A DNA stretch of 64,000 nt, from contig NC_053195.1 of the NCBI RefSeq assembly GCF_905163445.1, forward strand, positions 1,354,501 through 1,418,500, written 5' to 3'. The stretch's first letter is position 1. Each line of letters starts with the position of its first letter. The stretch comes from Pararge aegeria. Taxonomy: Eukaryota; Arthropoda; Insecta; Lepidoptera; Nymphalidae. Positions 41,827-52,955 of the stretch are shown here, one piece after another. Made by a program: the position numbers and the translations under genes. The notes beneath the pieces are model-generated. The model saw only the letters and a program-made list of their open reading frames with translations, made no database searches and was not told the origin of the DNA.

Positions 41827-42236
41827 ACTGCGTCATCATCAATTCAACCAATTGACGTCCACTGCTTGATAGAGGTCTTTTGTAGGGAGTTCAACAAATC
41901 TACGGTCTCTTGCCTCCAGTGGCTCCCAGCGACTCGCCTGATGTCATCTGTTCACCTCGTTGGGGGCCGACCTACGCTGCGTTTACCTGCAGAACCTTAA
42001 GACCCCAACGTCCATCGGTTCTCCAAGCTATGTGCCCTGCCTTGTTACTATAACTACATCGAAAGCTCTTGATGTACTCGCCGTTTATGTTGATGCCAAA
42101 CACGTTCCAATCCAGAAGCGTAAAAACGTCGTCGAACGCAGCGGTAAACAGCTTTGGGGAGATAGTATCTCCCTGTCGCACTCCTCGCTGCACTTGGATC
42201 GGTCTCGTAGTCTGGTAGGATTCGTTCGTATTGCCG
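41827..42236 (-). pseudogene. RTE-like LINE ORF with internal deletion of the catalytic box
   Basis: The minus strand reads QRGVRQGDTISPKLFTAAF, then NGEYIKSF, then at once GHIAWRTDGRWGLKVLQ. The first block is the RT palm segment (GVRQGDT.SP.LF). The last is the C-terminal region of RTE-group proteins. The segment that should hold the F/YADD active site is deleted between them. The left part decays into the 3' end with a (GAT)n-like tail complement (CGTCATCATC). Confidence 0.75.
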
Positions 42237-43430
42237 GTTATATACTAAAATCTAATGCACTAATAAATAAGCTGATTAATTAGAACAAGTACGTTTTTGC
42301 CCGTTATAATGAATACATTTATTATTAGTTAATTGATCAAGACATTTTTGTCTAATCTCACGTGTGAAGAAGTCACAATTTGAAGTACCACAATATGGCA
42401 TTTGGATCCACAAATGAAATTCGGCTGTCAATATATTTGTTCCCAACGTTTATTTTGTCTTTTGTAACTATCTCGTGAGTGTTTATCTGATTTTGAGCAT
42501 ATTCGGTAGCTGCTTTCGATTAAAAATGCCCACATTATAGGCAGGCAAAGTAAGTAGTTTTTCTTTTACTCTCAATATATTTTGCATGCCATTTAATAAC
42601 ACAAATTGTGATATTCAGATATTGAAACTGATATATTTACTTGTAATTTCAGGAAACTCTTGGCGTTGCGGGTTGGAAAGCAATTTAAATATACTTATCA
42701 TATCATCTATGAAGCACACATACATATTGTCATCATTATCAGCATCATTGCCAGCCCACTAAGGGCCGAATTTAAAATTATGACGTCACGTCTATATGAA
42801 CATAATTGTGTACCGCTTGAACTTCGAAAATCTCTGCGTATATCAAGTATGATTTTGATTCAGAACTATCAGTTGCTAAGTTTTATGTTATCAATAATCT
42901 TTAGCTAATAAACAAGGACTCACTAAACCTTACTAGTGCGGCCATGATACCCAGCGAGCGTTTTCGCGGGAAACATTTTTTTAAAATAAAATTTGCAATT
43001 AGATAGATAATTTTTGGATATAGTCGATAGTCTATAGTCGCAGTTTTTCAAAATAAATCTACATGCCCTACCCTTTCGCGTGTCCAAGTTAAGAAACCCA
43101 GTGTCATCTATATCGTAGGATCTTTACACATTCGATAGATCTAAACTGGTTCCTAATTGTGGTAAACTTTTATGCTTCGTGACATTTGAGCTGAACCGCA
43201 GGTCACGAGTCACAAGTCGACCTAGCCGAAACGGGTGTATCGGCGAAATCAAGTGTTATTTTATGTTTGCGTTGCAAAATATTTTACATCACATATATTA
43301 CTTTGTGAGTGGGAACGATTAACTGGCGTTAATACAATAAAGCTGGATCCACACACATTTGACGAGCTAGCTTTATACAATAACTAGCAATGCACGGAGT
43401 ACTATTTATTATTCATCATCATCATCAGAC
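42237..43430. other. No gene seen
   Basis: AT-rich unique-looking DNA. Short frames at 42660-42908 lack motifs. Confidence 0.4.
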
Positions 43431-43687
43431 GGCCGACTGGCGCAGTGGGCAGCGACCCTGCTTTCTGAGTCCTAGGCCGTGGGTTCGATTCCCACAACTG
43501 GAAAATGTTTGTGTTATGAACATGATTGTTTTTCAGTGTCTGGGTGTTTATCTGTGTATTATAAGTATTTATTTGTATCATATTCATAATAATATTCCTT
43601 AGTTATCTTGGTACCCTTAACACAAGCTACGCTTACTTTGGGGCTAGATGGATATGTGTGTATTGTTGTAGTATATTTATTTATTTA
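43431..43687 (+). repeat. SINE-A, full length, intact boxes
   Basis: GGCCGACTGGCGCAGTGGGC and CGTGGGTTCGATTCCCACAA match the Pol III A and B boxes. TTTCAGTGTCTGGGTGTTTA and GCTACGCTTACTTTGGGGCT follow, then a TTTATTTATTTA tail. Confidence 0.95.
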
Positions 43688-43735
43688 TCATATAAACCCG
43701 TTACCGATCCACTACAAGGGACGGGTCTCTTTCCT
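43688..43735 (-). repeat. SINE-C 3' end scrap
   Basis: AAACCCGTTACCGATCCACT, ACAAGGGACGGGTCTC is the complement of the SINE-C 3' end. Confidence 0.45.
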
Positions 43736-44029
43736 AAAGACAATTTGATTTGAATTTATTTTGATGGGATTCCTGCAACTTATCTTCTAGGTTACGGACA
43801 CTGAGGTCTTTGCGTGGACACTTCGTGTGACGTCACACACCCCCATAGCATTCTCATCTACGTGACTCTGGTTCTTACACGCGCCTTGTCAAGGCCAGTT
43901 CAGTTTCAATTCCATACAGAATGCAGATGCGCTCCTTAAGCTCTAGTTACATTCTGTAATCGCACAGAACACCGGTGAGGTCTCGCAGTCATTAATGTCC
44001 TACTCCAGGGCACAAGTCTCGTCTCTCAT
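43736..44029. other. No gene seen
   Basis: Moderate GC content, no recognisable element. Confidence 0.35.
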
Positions 44030-44305
44030 TGGAGAGACGGTTTTTGAGCATACCCACCACGCTGCTCCAATGCGGGTTGATGGGCTTTTACGACAATTGT
44101 CCCAATTATAAGGGACTATCACCGGGACGGATGGTTTTACGTACTCTCGGAACCACAAGGATTGTCACCACCAATTTTCTAACTCCGTGCTGGTACTGAA
44201 AATTCTTTATTAGAAAAAACACAATACCTTTCATAATTCTCGAAACGACCCGAAATTTGAACCCAAGACCTCGTGATCCGGACTTGAAATACTAGTAAAT
44301 CCCGC
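44030..44305 (-). repeat. Unclassified SINE-like repeat
   Basis: CACCACGCTGCTCCAATGCG, GGACTATCACCGGGACGG and, at the right, ATTTGAACCCAAGACCTCGT. The last segment read on the minus strand (GAGGTCTTGGGTTCAAAT) looks like a Pol III B box. An A box was not found. Confidence 0.4.
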
Positions 44306-44523
44306 CTGAGTCGTGCTGGACATAGTTTAAGCAATTTAAAAGTGCTGAAAATCAAAACAAAGACAAGGATGTAGTTACATGAGGACCTAGCATTATATTT
44401 AGAACATCTTATTAAAACGTTTTGACGTTGTCAAGGCGTCCGATTAATTTCTAAAAGTAAATGAGAGACGTTCACTTTAAAACCTCATACAAAGTAACCG
44501 TTGCTTGATAATCCGAGACAAAA

Positions 44524-44951
44524 TCCTGACTAATATTATAATTAAGGAAGTGTGTTTGTTTGTCTGTCCTTACTTAGGTCCTAACTAAGTAACCAATAAA
44601 CTTGTAGTGATTTACTTGAAAGTACTGAGAGTAACATAAACTAATTTTTAACGCAAGGAAACCATCAGTTACCAAAGGGATTTGTAAAAAAAAAACAAAA
44701 TAAACGCGGTCAAAGAATCGTTGTGGGTCTATCATTAACGCAGCAACAGAGTAACGGATTGATATGATTTTTTTGCATAGAGATAGTTTATGGGTCATGT
44801 TCGGTCATCACGTCAATCTGTTGCTCTGTTGCTGCGTGATTGAAGGTCAAAACGTAAGCGTCTCCCACATGAACTGTGCATTTTTCCGGGTTCCCGAGGG
44901 ATTTGTAAAAAACCAAAATAAATGCAGACGAAAAATGAGGGTAACAGCTAG
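44524..44951 (+). mobile_element. Helitron, 428 bp, intact ends, internal inverted repeat
   Basis: TCCTGACTAATATTATAATT after A (44523) and GAGGGTAACAGCTAG before T (44952). The segments 44732-44761 and 44814-44843 are near-exact inverted copies, and GGGATTTGTAAAAAA recurs in direct orientation near 44678 and 44898. This suggests the element is built from two rearranged Helitron pieces. Confidence 0.8.
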
Positions 44952-45049
44952 TAAATACTACTACTAGTAAATATACTAGCAGAAATCGATAAGTGTGAAC
45001 CATAGTAAACCAAATGCTTTGACAATGTTGGATAGAAGCAAAGCATGCA

Positions 45050-45405
45050 GGCTATGAAAAGCAGTAGAAACTGTATGGTGTAATTTATAATTTCTCTAAA
45101 CATACTTTATTCTCTACACCAAAACAGATCTTTGGAAATGTACTCTCTGTGCACGTTGCTATTTGCTATACTCCGCGAAAAGCAGTAGAATCTGTATGGT
45201 GTAATTTAAAATATCTTCAATCTTTATACTCTATCTATGTACGCACGTTTCACTCCGACACCGGAGCATCCTCAGCAGATGTTGACTTTACAATGAATAC
45301 TACTTACACAATGAATGCTTGCAAAAACTGCGTAGAGAGCACATTGAAGAAATTATTAATTGCACCATACAGATTCCATACCTGCTTTGCGCCAAGTATA
45401 GCAAA
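45050..45405. repeat. U6 module: two direct copies and one inverted copy
   Basis: GAAAAGCAGTAGAAACTGTA (45056), GAAAAGCAGTAGAATCTGTA (45177) and, inverted, GCACCATACAGATTCC (about 45360). All share TCTGTATGGTG(T/C)AATT with flanks. Modules are about 70-80 bp at 45050-45119, 45166-45240 and 45334-45405. Confidence 0.7.
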
Positions 45406-46256
45406 ATAAGCTTAATTTTCATAGTAGTCGTATATTATGGAATTCCGCAAAGTAACGCCTGCTTCTATCAAAAATTAATAGTGCTGTTTAAAACTGAAAT
45501 TTCAATTCGTACGTTCTCCGAAAAACATATAACACAAAAATTTGAATCATTCCATTCCAAATGTATATACATTGCGGCGCTGTCTTTTAAACAGTGATTT
45601 GTCACAATTTCGCAAACGCATCTTCACTGAAAAGATAATTGAAAACGGAAAATAAACCATTAGTCTATGTAACTATAATAGGATTACCCCATAAATTGTT
45701 ACAGCTAAGGTCAGGGGGGTGCAAATTAATAAATTAAACGTTGCCACGTTAACACGGGAATATTCATTGCTGGCATAATGTATGATAAATGTGGCGAGAA
45801 ATAGTCTTGGGTAGTTCGCGAAGGAATGATAAAGATGGACTTTATTACCTATTGTAAATCTATCTATCTTTCATTTAGCTCTCATAAAATGGCAAACCGT
45901 AAAGCAAAACTATTAGGCAAACTAAGTAGATTGTTTTAGTTCGCTCTTTTGAGCGTGTCGCGTGCTTTTGAAGTCTGTGATTTGGAGTCTACTCTTTATG
46001 ATTTGAGCGAGTTAGTTATCGTTCGGTACCAAGTTCTTCCCTCGGTCAATCGGTTCTTGGTAAGTTAAATGAAATTCAAATTTTCAAGTTAACAAATTGT
46101 AAAGTTACCCTTGATTAAAAATCTTATCATAAATCGATATACCTAAATCGAATCAATACGTTAAAAGAAATAAAAGTTAATGTGATTCTTTGTCAATTGA
46201 TTTCAGCATTGGTATGGATGGCACATTTTTTGTATTAATTTATTTTCATTAACAAC
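45406..46256. other. No gene seen
   Basis: AT-rich unique-looking DNA. The frame at 45319-45597 overlaps the U6 module and has no motif. Confidence 0.4.
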
Positions 46257-46533
46257 AACCATACATAAGTAATAAATATATTATGTATACCATATACATA
46301 ATATATTTATTATATTTATTTATGTGCATAAAATAGCACAGAAGGAAAGAAAGATTCATATCTCTTGACTCATAAGTAATACAACCATACATAAGTAATA
46401 AATATATATGTACATAAGTAATAAATATATTATGTATATGGTATACATAATATATTTATTACTTATGTATGGTTGTATTACTTATGAGTCAAGAGATATG
46501 AATCTTTCTTTCCTTCTGTGCTATTTTATGCAC
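46257..46533. repeat. Large palindrome: two 84-bp arms, 42-bp spacer, nested hairpins
   Basis: 46324-46407 and 46450-46533 are reverse complements with no mismatch I could find (outer edges GTGCATAAAATAGC and GCTATTTTATGCAC). The spacer and the sequence just left of the palindrome each carry a further hairpin built on AATAAATATATTATGTATA, and these two are reverse complements of each other. The arms hold no coding sequence. Confidence 0.9.
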
Positions 46534-46739
46534 CTCTAGTGGCGAGAAATATGTGCAGGCGCAGGCAAATGCACAATGTTGCACAGTAACAATGCGATGG
46601 TCGCACGAACGGGATGAAATACTAAGTGGAATTCAGTTGCTCGGGACATGTTTATTGGCGGTATGGAGGTAAATCTTGGGTTTATTGATTGGTTAATCCT
46701 GTATCATAGAGCACATTCAGCTAGGTATAGGTCTTACAT

Positions 46740-46875
46740 CAAGTAAGATTATACGACCCGCGACGAGGTTGACAGATGAGTCGCTGGATGCAAGCGGCAA
46801 AGATCGTTGTATTTGGAACTCCCTACAGAATACGTAATCAATGGAAGTCAATCGGTTGATATGATGATGATGAGA
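46740..46875 (+). pseudogene. RTE-like LINE C-terminal end with (GAT)n tail
   Basis: A frame reads MSRWMQAAKDRCIWNSLQNT, the typical RTE end (W...A.DR..W..L), followed by GTTGATATGATGATGATGA. Upstream sequence is lost. Confidence 0.65.
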
Positions 46876-47566
46876 TACGACCCAACGAACGCCATCTATT
46901 GAAAAAAAAAGAAGTGGCAATTCGAAAAAAAACTGTTCCTTTGTATTTTCCTATTTTTTTTTTGTAAACCATCCTTGTAATTTTTTTTAACTATTAAGGC
47001 GAACAAAGCGAAAATAAAATTGAACCTAGGTTATATAGGTAAATAGGTTGAGCTATTCTAGAGTTTTTCATTAGTACACTCATTGAATAGGTCTTGTAGA
47101 ACATATCCTACTATATCCGTCTCTTTCATTTTTTAAACGCAAAGTTAGGATGATCACGCTTTATTTCTTTTTATATTAAACAAATTGATGTTGGTTAAGA
47201 ATTTGTGCGTCATAAAATTTAAATATTCTTAACTTTGCGAAAGTTTCTATAGTTGGAATATAAAACAAAACTGTGTTTAGTGGGATACAATTCTAGACAC
47301 AGGATTTTTTGAACCCATGATCAGCTATAGTCTATTGTCTCACTTCTGGGCTGCATCCGTAAATTTAGCTTCGAAGTCCCGAATACCAGAGCTAGGATAG
47401 ACCAAAAAAACTAGGATATCGGGAAGGAAAAGAAATCGTTAATCGTCAATATCGCCAGAGCTATTTCTAAATTCCAAAACAATAACTTTCATAGAAAAGA
47501 AGGGCTTTTGTAATCAAGAAATATCTTTATACATGTATGAACGTACAATACCTGCCTCATACATAA
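46876..47566. other. No gene seen
   Basis: AT-rich unique-looking DNA. Confidence 0.4.
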
Positions 47567-47690
47567 GTGGATGCATCTTCCGATCAGCTAGCGGCGCAGC
47601 GGTATTACGACCTTGCGCACTCTCATAAAATGGACGTGAACTATACCTACCTACTCGCTGGGGATGTGGCTATGCAGTACAGTTACATAC
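47567..47690 (+). other. Candidate coding exon, unidentified
   Basis: After CATACATAAG the frame reads DASSDQLAAQRYYDLAHSHK, then MDVNYTYLLAGD, with balanced codon use unlike the flanks. Possible donors are GAT|GTGGCT and GCA|GTACAG. Beyond these the frame turns AT-rich and hydrophobic, as intron sequence would. I do not recognise the protein. A transposon remnant is equally possible. Confidence 0.3.
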
Positions 47691-47784
47691 AAACTAATTC
47701 TTCTTTATCAACACGTATTTTTAACTTTAGTATATCACTTAAGATGTTCCCTTCTTATATTTTCTATCTCATCATCATAATCAT

Positions 47785-47985
47785 TACTACAGCCGATTGA
47801 AATCCATAGGTCTTTTCCACGGTCCTGGGCCGTTTGTTTGCAGCGATTCGCGACCTCGGGGGCCGACCAACGCTGCGTTTACCTTTGCGTGGTCGCCTTT
47901 CCAGCACCTTGGAACTCCAATGTCCATCGATTTTCCGAGCTATGTGCCCCGTCCATTTCCACTTGCGCTTTGCGACTCACTGAGT
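47785..47985 (-). pseudogene. RTE-like LINE C-terminal fragment
   Basis: The minus strand reads GHIARKIDGHWSSKVLERRP then RKGKRSVGRPRG, matching the end region of the RTE-like copy at 41827-42236. It is cut on both sides. Confidence 0.65.
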
Positions 47986-48035
47986 TATATCAGTAACTCT
48001 GGATCATCTATCTATCAATGCATTATAAAAATCAA

Positions 48036-48210
48036 TTTGTTGTGGGCTCTTCTTAGACCAGGGCGTGTTTGGAACCCTCGTAGCTTTAGTTTTAAGTTCA
48101 AGAATGCAGTTATCACCATCACTTAACATTGGTGTTAACATGATAAATGTATGAAGGCTTCATAAGTGCCTGTGATGAGGCCTACATGAATGAAACATTT
48201 TGAATTTAAA
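48036..48210 (+). repeat. LINE-J 3' UTR copy
   Basis: TTGTTGTGGGCTCTTCTTAG, ACCAGGGCGTGTTTGGAACC and CTCGTAGCTTTAGTTTTAAG are the plus-strand LINE-J 3' UTR. The end is diverged and the (TTTGAC)n tail is not clear. Confidence 0.75.
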
Positions 48211-48289
48211 TTTAATCGAGTTGTAGGAGGGATAATATTTTTGACGTGACAACGTCTTATAAATTGGTTTGCCGGGTGACACTTCAAGA

Positions 48290-48430
48290 AACTGCGTTAC
48301 GCTCCGCTCACGTTATGCGCTCACAATGAGAGCGAGTGAGAGGCACACGTCCCTTCCACTCGGGCATGGTTAGCCCGCCTAAGAGCGAGAGAGACAGACA
48401 TAAAAAGTGAAAGGCACGCGTCCCTTTGTA
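48290..48430. other. CpG-containing patch, possibly a dispersed repeat
   Basis: TTACGCTCCGCTCACGTTAT, GAGAGCGAGTGAGAGGCACA and AGGCACGCGTCCC: the motif GAGAGGCACACGTCCC / GAAAGGCACGCGTCCC occurs twice, about 65 bases apart. Role unknown. Confidence 0.3.
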
Positions 48431-49251
48431 GTAAACGCTGTTTCATTGTACGCAAATGTATTGCAAGTTATTGTATGTATATTTGTATATAAATACGTAT
48501 GAATGTGTAAAGGTAAAAATAAAATTTTGTTAATATGAAATTCAGTGCGAGATTCTTTGTATAAATTAATGTTTTAATATAATTCTTTGTATAAATAAAT
48601 GTTTTAAATTGTTACTATTATTTCATCCTTCTTCCTACTATACGAATGAATATTCACATTAAAATTATTTTACCACTCAAAGTCGTTGTCACGTAAAACT
48701 TTCGCCCGTATACCGACTTTACAGGCAACCAATTTTTTTATTCTAAAATAAACTAGAAATCGCATTAAGCTTGAATATCTTTACGATACTAACAATTATA
48801 TTACGCTCGTCGAGATTTGTTATAAAAACCTGAAACTTAAAAAAATCTTTATTCAAACAATTCATTTACCGCTATAGGCGCGCATAATATCAACTAAATT
48901 AACTCAGTCTTAATTTCAACGCAGACTAGCGATAAAATGACTAATGGCGCATATTGTCTACGGTCAGTATCGGTCCGTCGACGCAATATATCGCAAACAT
49001 CGCAGGTCACCGCGCGACCTGCGCATCCCCGCATATTAGTGCTGCCTATATATCCACACTATATGACTACATATTCTTGGCAGCGCAGACTTAAGACATA
49101 TACTTTCAAATTAAATTACTTTTAAAATAGCGAATATCCCCAGCTGCATATTATGTTTGTACCGCTAGATACCGGCCTTATATCTCAAAAGTGATTTAGA
49201 ACTTAGAATCTCTTCGCTATTTTAAATTGTTTCAATTAGAAAGGTGTTTTT
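48431..49251. other. No gene seen; short CpG patch
   Basis: AATATAATTCTTTGTATAAA-type sequence is duplicated near 48550-48610. A CpG-rich stretch lies at 48965-49030. No convincing frame was found. Confidence 0.35.
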
Positions 49252-49570
49252 CTGGGGGCTTCGGCCGTGGCAAGTTACCACCCTACTATCAAAGAAGACC
49301 TGTCAATCAATTGAACATTCCGGTGTGATGCTACATAGAATCTGATTATATGTATAATATTTTACATAAAACTATGTCTTAGAAGCAATCCGAAATGCAT
49401 CTTAGTGCCATCTTATTACTTCAAACATATCGTTGTCTGATGGGAAGGTTTTAAGCCCTACCAGCAACGGAGAAACCACTTAGGGGTTTGAACATAGTAT
49501 GACTGCCCCGTAGCAAATTAGCTTACCACCATGTGAAATTGCGCCCAAGGATATATTAGTGGGAATTAAA
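49252..49570 (+). repeat. SINE-B, degenerate, rearranged
   Basis: GGGGGCTTCGGCCGTGGCAA, GTTACCACCCTA and AACATTCCGGTGTGATGC are followed by a second stretch with GTTTGAACATAGTATGACTG and TTAGCTTACCACCATGTGAA. The head is missing. Confidence 0.5.
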
Positions 49571-49699
49571 GATTTGTGTCCTCTACATTACTATTTAGTG
49601 GAAATATTTTTCAAACATTATTTTATATATTTAATATATAGTTATTTAAGTAATGATATATTTATTTTATGAGTATATGTATATGTGCACCACCAACCT

Positions 49700-49830
49700 A
49701 TTTTCTGTATTTGTTTTCTTCGCCATTAGTGGTCTGGAAGAAGTCTTGTTTTGTTATACGTACTTTCTTTTTTTATGTACTTTTTGTAGTGTGCAATAAA
49801 AGTATATTAATTAATTAATTCATTCATTAT
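49700..49830 (+). repeat. LINE-C 3' end, plus strand
   Basis: TTTGTTATACGTACTTTCTT, TGTAGTGTGCAATAAAAGTA and an ATTAATTAATTCATTCATTA tail correspond to the complement of 50404-50530. Confidence 0.6.
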
Positions 49831-50403
49831 TTAGGTTTGTTAATCTTTAAATATAAGGAGGAAAATATATATCGAAGGTGATCTAGAATTATTTACCATA
49901 CAATAATTGAAAAATTAACTTCATTATAAGAAATACAATCTTCCTCGTATGGACTCATTTATGTCAAGAATATTAATTACCGTATTATTAAAAAAAAAGT
50001 CTTGAAGCAAGTCCGCGCCGCACTTCAGCAATAAAAGCTACGAGCTTTTAGTTTAAAGCCAGTCGTAAATAAGCGCGTCCATTGTATTTATGTGTTATGT
50101 AATTTGAACTCCGCGCCGTACCGGCCCTTTGATATTGTGCAACGATTTCGTTAATAAATATATTCTACGCTAATGAAAAACCTCTTAAGTAAACAAAGAG
50201 ATTTATTTATATGACGCCTAAAGCGGCTGCCGGAGACATCTTCATGCCAAATCCCACGATTCCAGTGAATCTAAACAGCACTATATATTATCTCTCGATA
50301 TCTTTAAAGATAAAATAAAACAACAAGAATAAGGAAAGCTTTAAAAATATAATAGAAAACCGAAAAATACGTATATCATTTCATTCATATCATTCCTTAA
50401 CAT
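49831..50403. other. No gene seen; short CpG patches
   Basis: GCAAGTCCGCGCCGCACTTC and AACTCCGCGCCGTACCGGCC near 50010-50125 share CCGCGCCG. Otherwise AT-rich. Confidence 0.35.
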
Positions 50404-50530
50404 GAATGAATGAATGAATATACTTTTATTGCACACCACAAAAAGTACATAAAAAAAGAAAGTACGTATAACAAAACAACGTATACAATTTGGCGGCCTT
50501 ATCGCTTCATAGCGATACATATAGTAAGTA
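50404..50530 (-). repeat. LINE-C 3' end with (CATT)n tail
   Basis: ATGAATGAATGAATGAATAT, ACTTTTATTGCACACCACAA, GTATACAATTTGGCGGCCTT and ATCGCTTCATAGCGAT. The frame across it is UTR. Confidence 0.7.
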
Positions 50531-50863
50531 TTCCAAAAGGAGGTTCAAACAGCACTACCTTATTAATAAGTCTACGAATTTTTTTCTACCAAAAAAAAAT
50601 ACCTACCGTTATACTTGATCATATTTCTGACTATGTTATCTACTGCACGATTAGGGCAAAACTTCAGAAAAACATTGCAAATCCGCGTTAGTTGGTATTA
50701 TAAAAGTATACGGGTTACACAGTTTTTAAAAATGTTAGGGAACAGACAAAGGATATTCCGTGCCATTAATTCACACATGGTACAAGTGAAACTTCTAAAT
50801 GAGTAGCCTGCCAGAGTTTGTGATGGCTACAGACTCATAGAGTACTCCTGGTAATACAATGAA
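50531..50863. other. No gene seen
   Basis: AT-rich. Probably further LINE-C 3' UTR at its left edge, otherwise unremarkable. Confidence 0.35.
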
Positions 50864-50900
50864 TAAATAAAGTAAATAAATATACTACGACAACACACAC
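50864..50900 (-). repeat. SINE-A tail scrap
   Basis: AATAAATATACTACGACAAC followed by ACACAC is the complement of the SINE-A 3' end. Confidence 0.4.
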
Positions 50901-51330
50901 AAATTGTAAGGGTTATTATTTTCAGCAAGCATTTTAACTTATACTATTATTCAGTTTTCATGGTAATTAAAATAGGAAACAAATGTTTTGTATTCTGTAT
51001 AATATTCTATCTCACTTTCGCGTCATTGGGTTACAAATCACAGAAAATCTAAAGAAATTTAATTTCAGAAACACATACAGAGTAACGCATGTCACTTAAC
51101 TCTGCTTTATAACGATGCGATATTAAAATCATAAAACAAGTGGTCATTTGCATAAAACTAAAAGTGCCTTGTTATTTTTGTAACAATCTTCACAACTCTT
51201 ATTAAAAGTGTAAGACAAACGAAATACAATTGCTATTTTATTATTCAAATAGTGATGTCGCCATGCTACGTATCGATAATTGGTTGGGTAGCCACCTTGT
51301 TAGAAACTATATCAGGATAAAATGTACAGT
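50901..51330. other. No gene seen
   Basis: AT-rich unique-looking DNA. Confidence 0.4.
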
Positions 51331-51542
51331 TTTTTTTTATATTGCTCTGAACGTTTACGCTTAGCTGTAATCTCACCTGCTGGTTAGTCATAATGTAGTC
51401 TAAGGTGGTAGCGGGCTAACCTGTTAAAAGTATGGCTGTTATATTAAGCCCATACCCTGTGATCGATTTCTACGCTTGGCGGTAAGTATTTATAGGAAGG
51501 GTAACTAGCAACTGATGCACCCCACAAGACGGAATAGTTTAA
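51331..51542 (-). repeat. SINE-B body, head lost
   Basis: TTAGCTGTAATCTCACCTGC, AATGTAGTCTAAGGTGGTAG, CGGGCTAACCTGTTAAAAGT and GATCGATTTCTACGC follow the minus-strand SINE-B. Confidence 0.7.
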
Positions 51543-51610
51543 AAGTCGACCAAATATATAAGCACTTTCGCATTTTTGTCATTTTTAGTATTCGTATATA
51601 TAAAGGTAAT
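51543..51610 (-). mobile_element. Helitron 5' end scrap
   Basis: ATATAAGCACTTTCGCATTT resembles the complement of the Helitron 5' region (AAATGCGAAAGTG). Confidence 0.35.
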
Positions 51611-52287
51611 GATTGCATTATGCTAAAATCTTTTCACCCAGTTCTACAATGGCACAAATACACAGACAGCTAGAAAAGTTATCAAAGCTATGACACTTCG
51701 CTCTATTTGTCTTAAGTAACTCAGAACAAGGAAAGTTATCCTATAATTCAAGATAAAATTTAACAAGAATGATGGTTACCTCAACTATCGACAACTATCT
51801 CGAATTTCACTCATTACCATTACAATCGAGTGAGTCGATAATCAGCTTATTTCAAGAGCTGAACAAACCAACTTGTATTCGTGCATAATTAATACGAATG
51901 CTTTTACGTAACTGTTTACTTAGCGGCCGCTGATATAAAAATATCAGAGGTATAGTTTATCCAATTTTAGACCCAGTTTTATATACATGAAATAGCCGAA
52001 GTAAATGCTTAACAATTATTTTCAAAACAATATTTTGTTGATATATTTTTAGCAACAATATTTAGATATTTTGATAGTACGGTAATTAATCTCTCATATA
52101 TTTCTGTGTCATATATAATTAAATACCTATTCTAAACGATACTTTTCCCATAAGAATATTTAAAAACAAAATCGCTTGTTAGTTACGCTTGGCTAAAAGC
52201 CATAACACAAGGTTTTTAATGAAAGTCAGTTTGCTTTTTAAATATATTTTGAGATGGTGATCACAAAAAGCAAAACCGACTAACTTT
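51611..52287. other. No gene seen
   Basis: AT-rich unique-looking DNA. Confidence 0.4.
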
Positions 52288-52462
52288 TTTATGGGCCTCT
52301 TTTAAGATCAGGACGTTTTTTGTATCCTTGTAGCTTGAGTTCAGTTTACGAATGTAGTTATCGCCATCTTTTTACTACCATGTAAATTGTATGTATTATG
52401 TAAGCAGAATAGTTCCAATTATGAGCTTATTTCAATTAGAAATATTTGTGTTTGACATGTAA
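52288..52462 (+). repeat. LINE-J 3' UTR, diverged
   Basis: CTTTTAAGATCAGGACG, ATCCTTGTAGCTTGAGTTCA, GAATGTAGTTATCGCCATCT and an end AATATTTGTGTTTGACATG that recalls the (TTTGAC)n tail. Confidence 0.6.
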
Positions 52463-52781
52463 TTTCTATACATCTAGGTTTTATGCATCGATGTTTACGA
52501 TAGATAATGGTATGCTTAACCCGTTCTCTATTATGTTTCTTTTTGTATTTTATTGTACTCGTTATTGTGGTCATTAATTGTGTGTGTTTTTCTAACACTA
52601 TATCTATTAAATGCATCTTTTTATAACGTCATTGACATGGAATTAAATAAATTTTCATTCTTTTAAAACTTTAATTGTCTATAGAATCTGGCGGTATATG
52701 TTACAACGAACCAAATATGTTTTGTGCATTTTACTGCATTATGTAACACATACTCACACGGACCCTACATAACCCTCGATC
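52463..52781. other. No gene seen
   Basis: AT-rich unique-looking DNA. Confidence 0.4.
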
Positions 52782-52955
52782 GTCATCATTATCATCCCGT
52801 TACCGATTTACTACAGGGCACAGGTCTTGTTTTAGGGTTCAGGCCGTTTACCATGACGACAAATGCACTTGACAAAACGCCCTTGACAATATCATAGAAT
52901 GCTTTCCTTCATTGCTAAGGCAAATGATATTTGATTACTTAAAACGCACATAGCT
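52782..52955 (-). repeat. SINE-C, degenerate
   Basis: CATCATTATCATCCCGTTAC, GATTTACTACAGGGCACAGG, GCTAAGGCAAATGATATTTG and TTACTTAAAACGCACATAG follow the minus-strand SINE-C. Confidence 0.6.

Noticed and set aside
41960..42283. Plus-strand frame of 107 codons
   Set aside because: It is antisense to the RTE-like reverse transcriptase, which has the GVRQGDT motif on the minus strand.
47797..48126. Plus-strand frame of 109 codons
   Set aside because: It runs antisense through an RTE fragment and then into a LINE-J 3' UTR, so the frame is composite.
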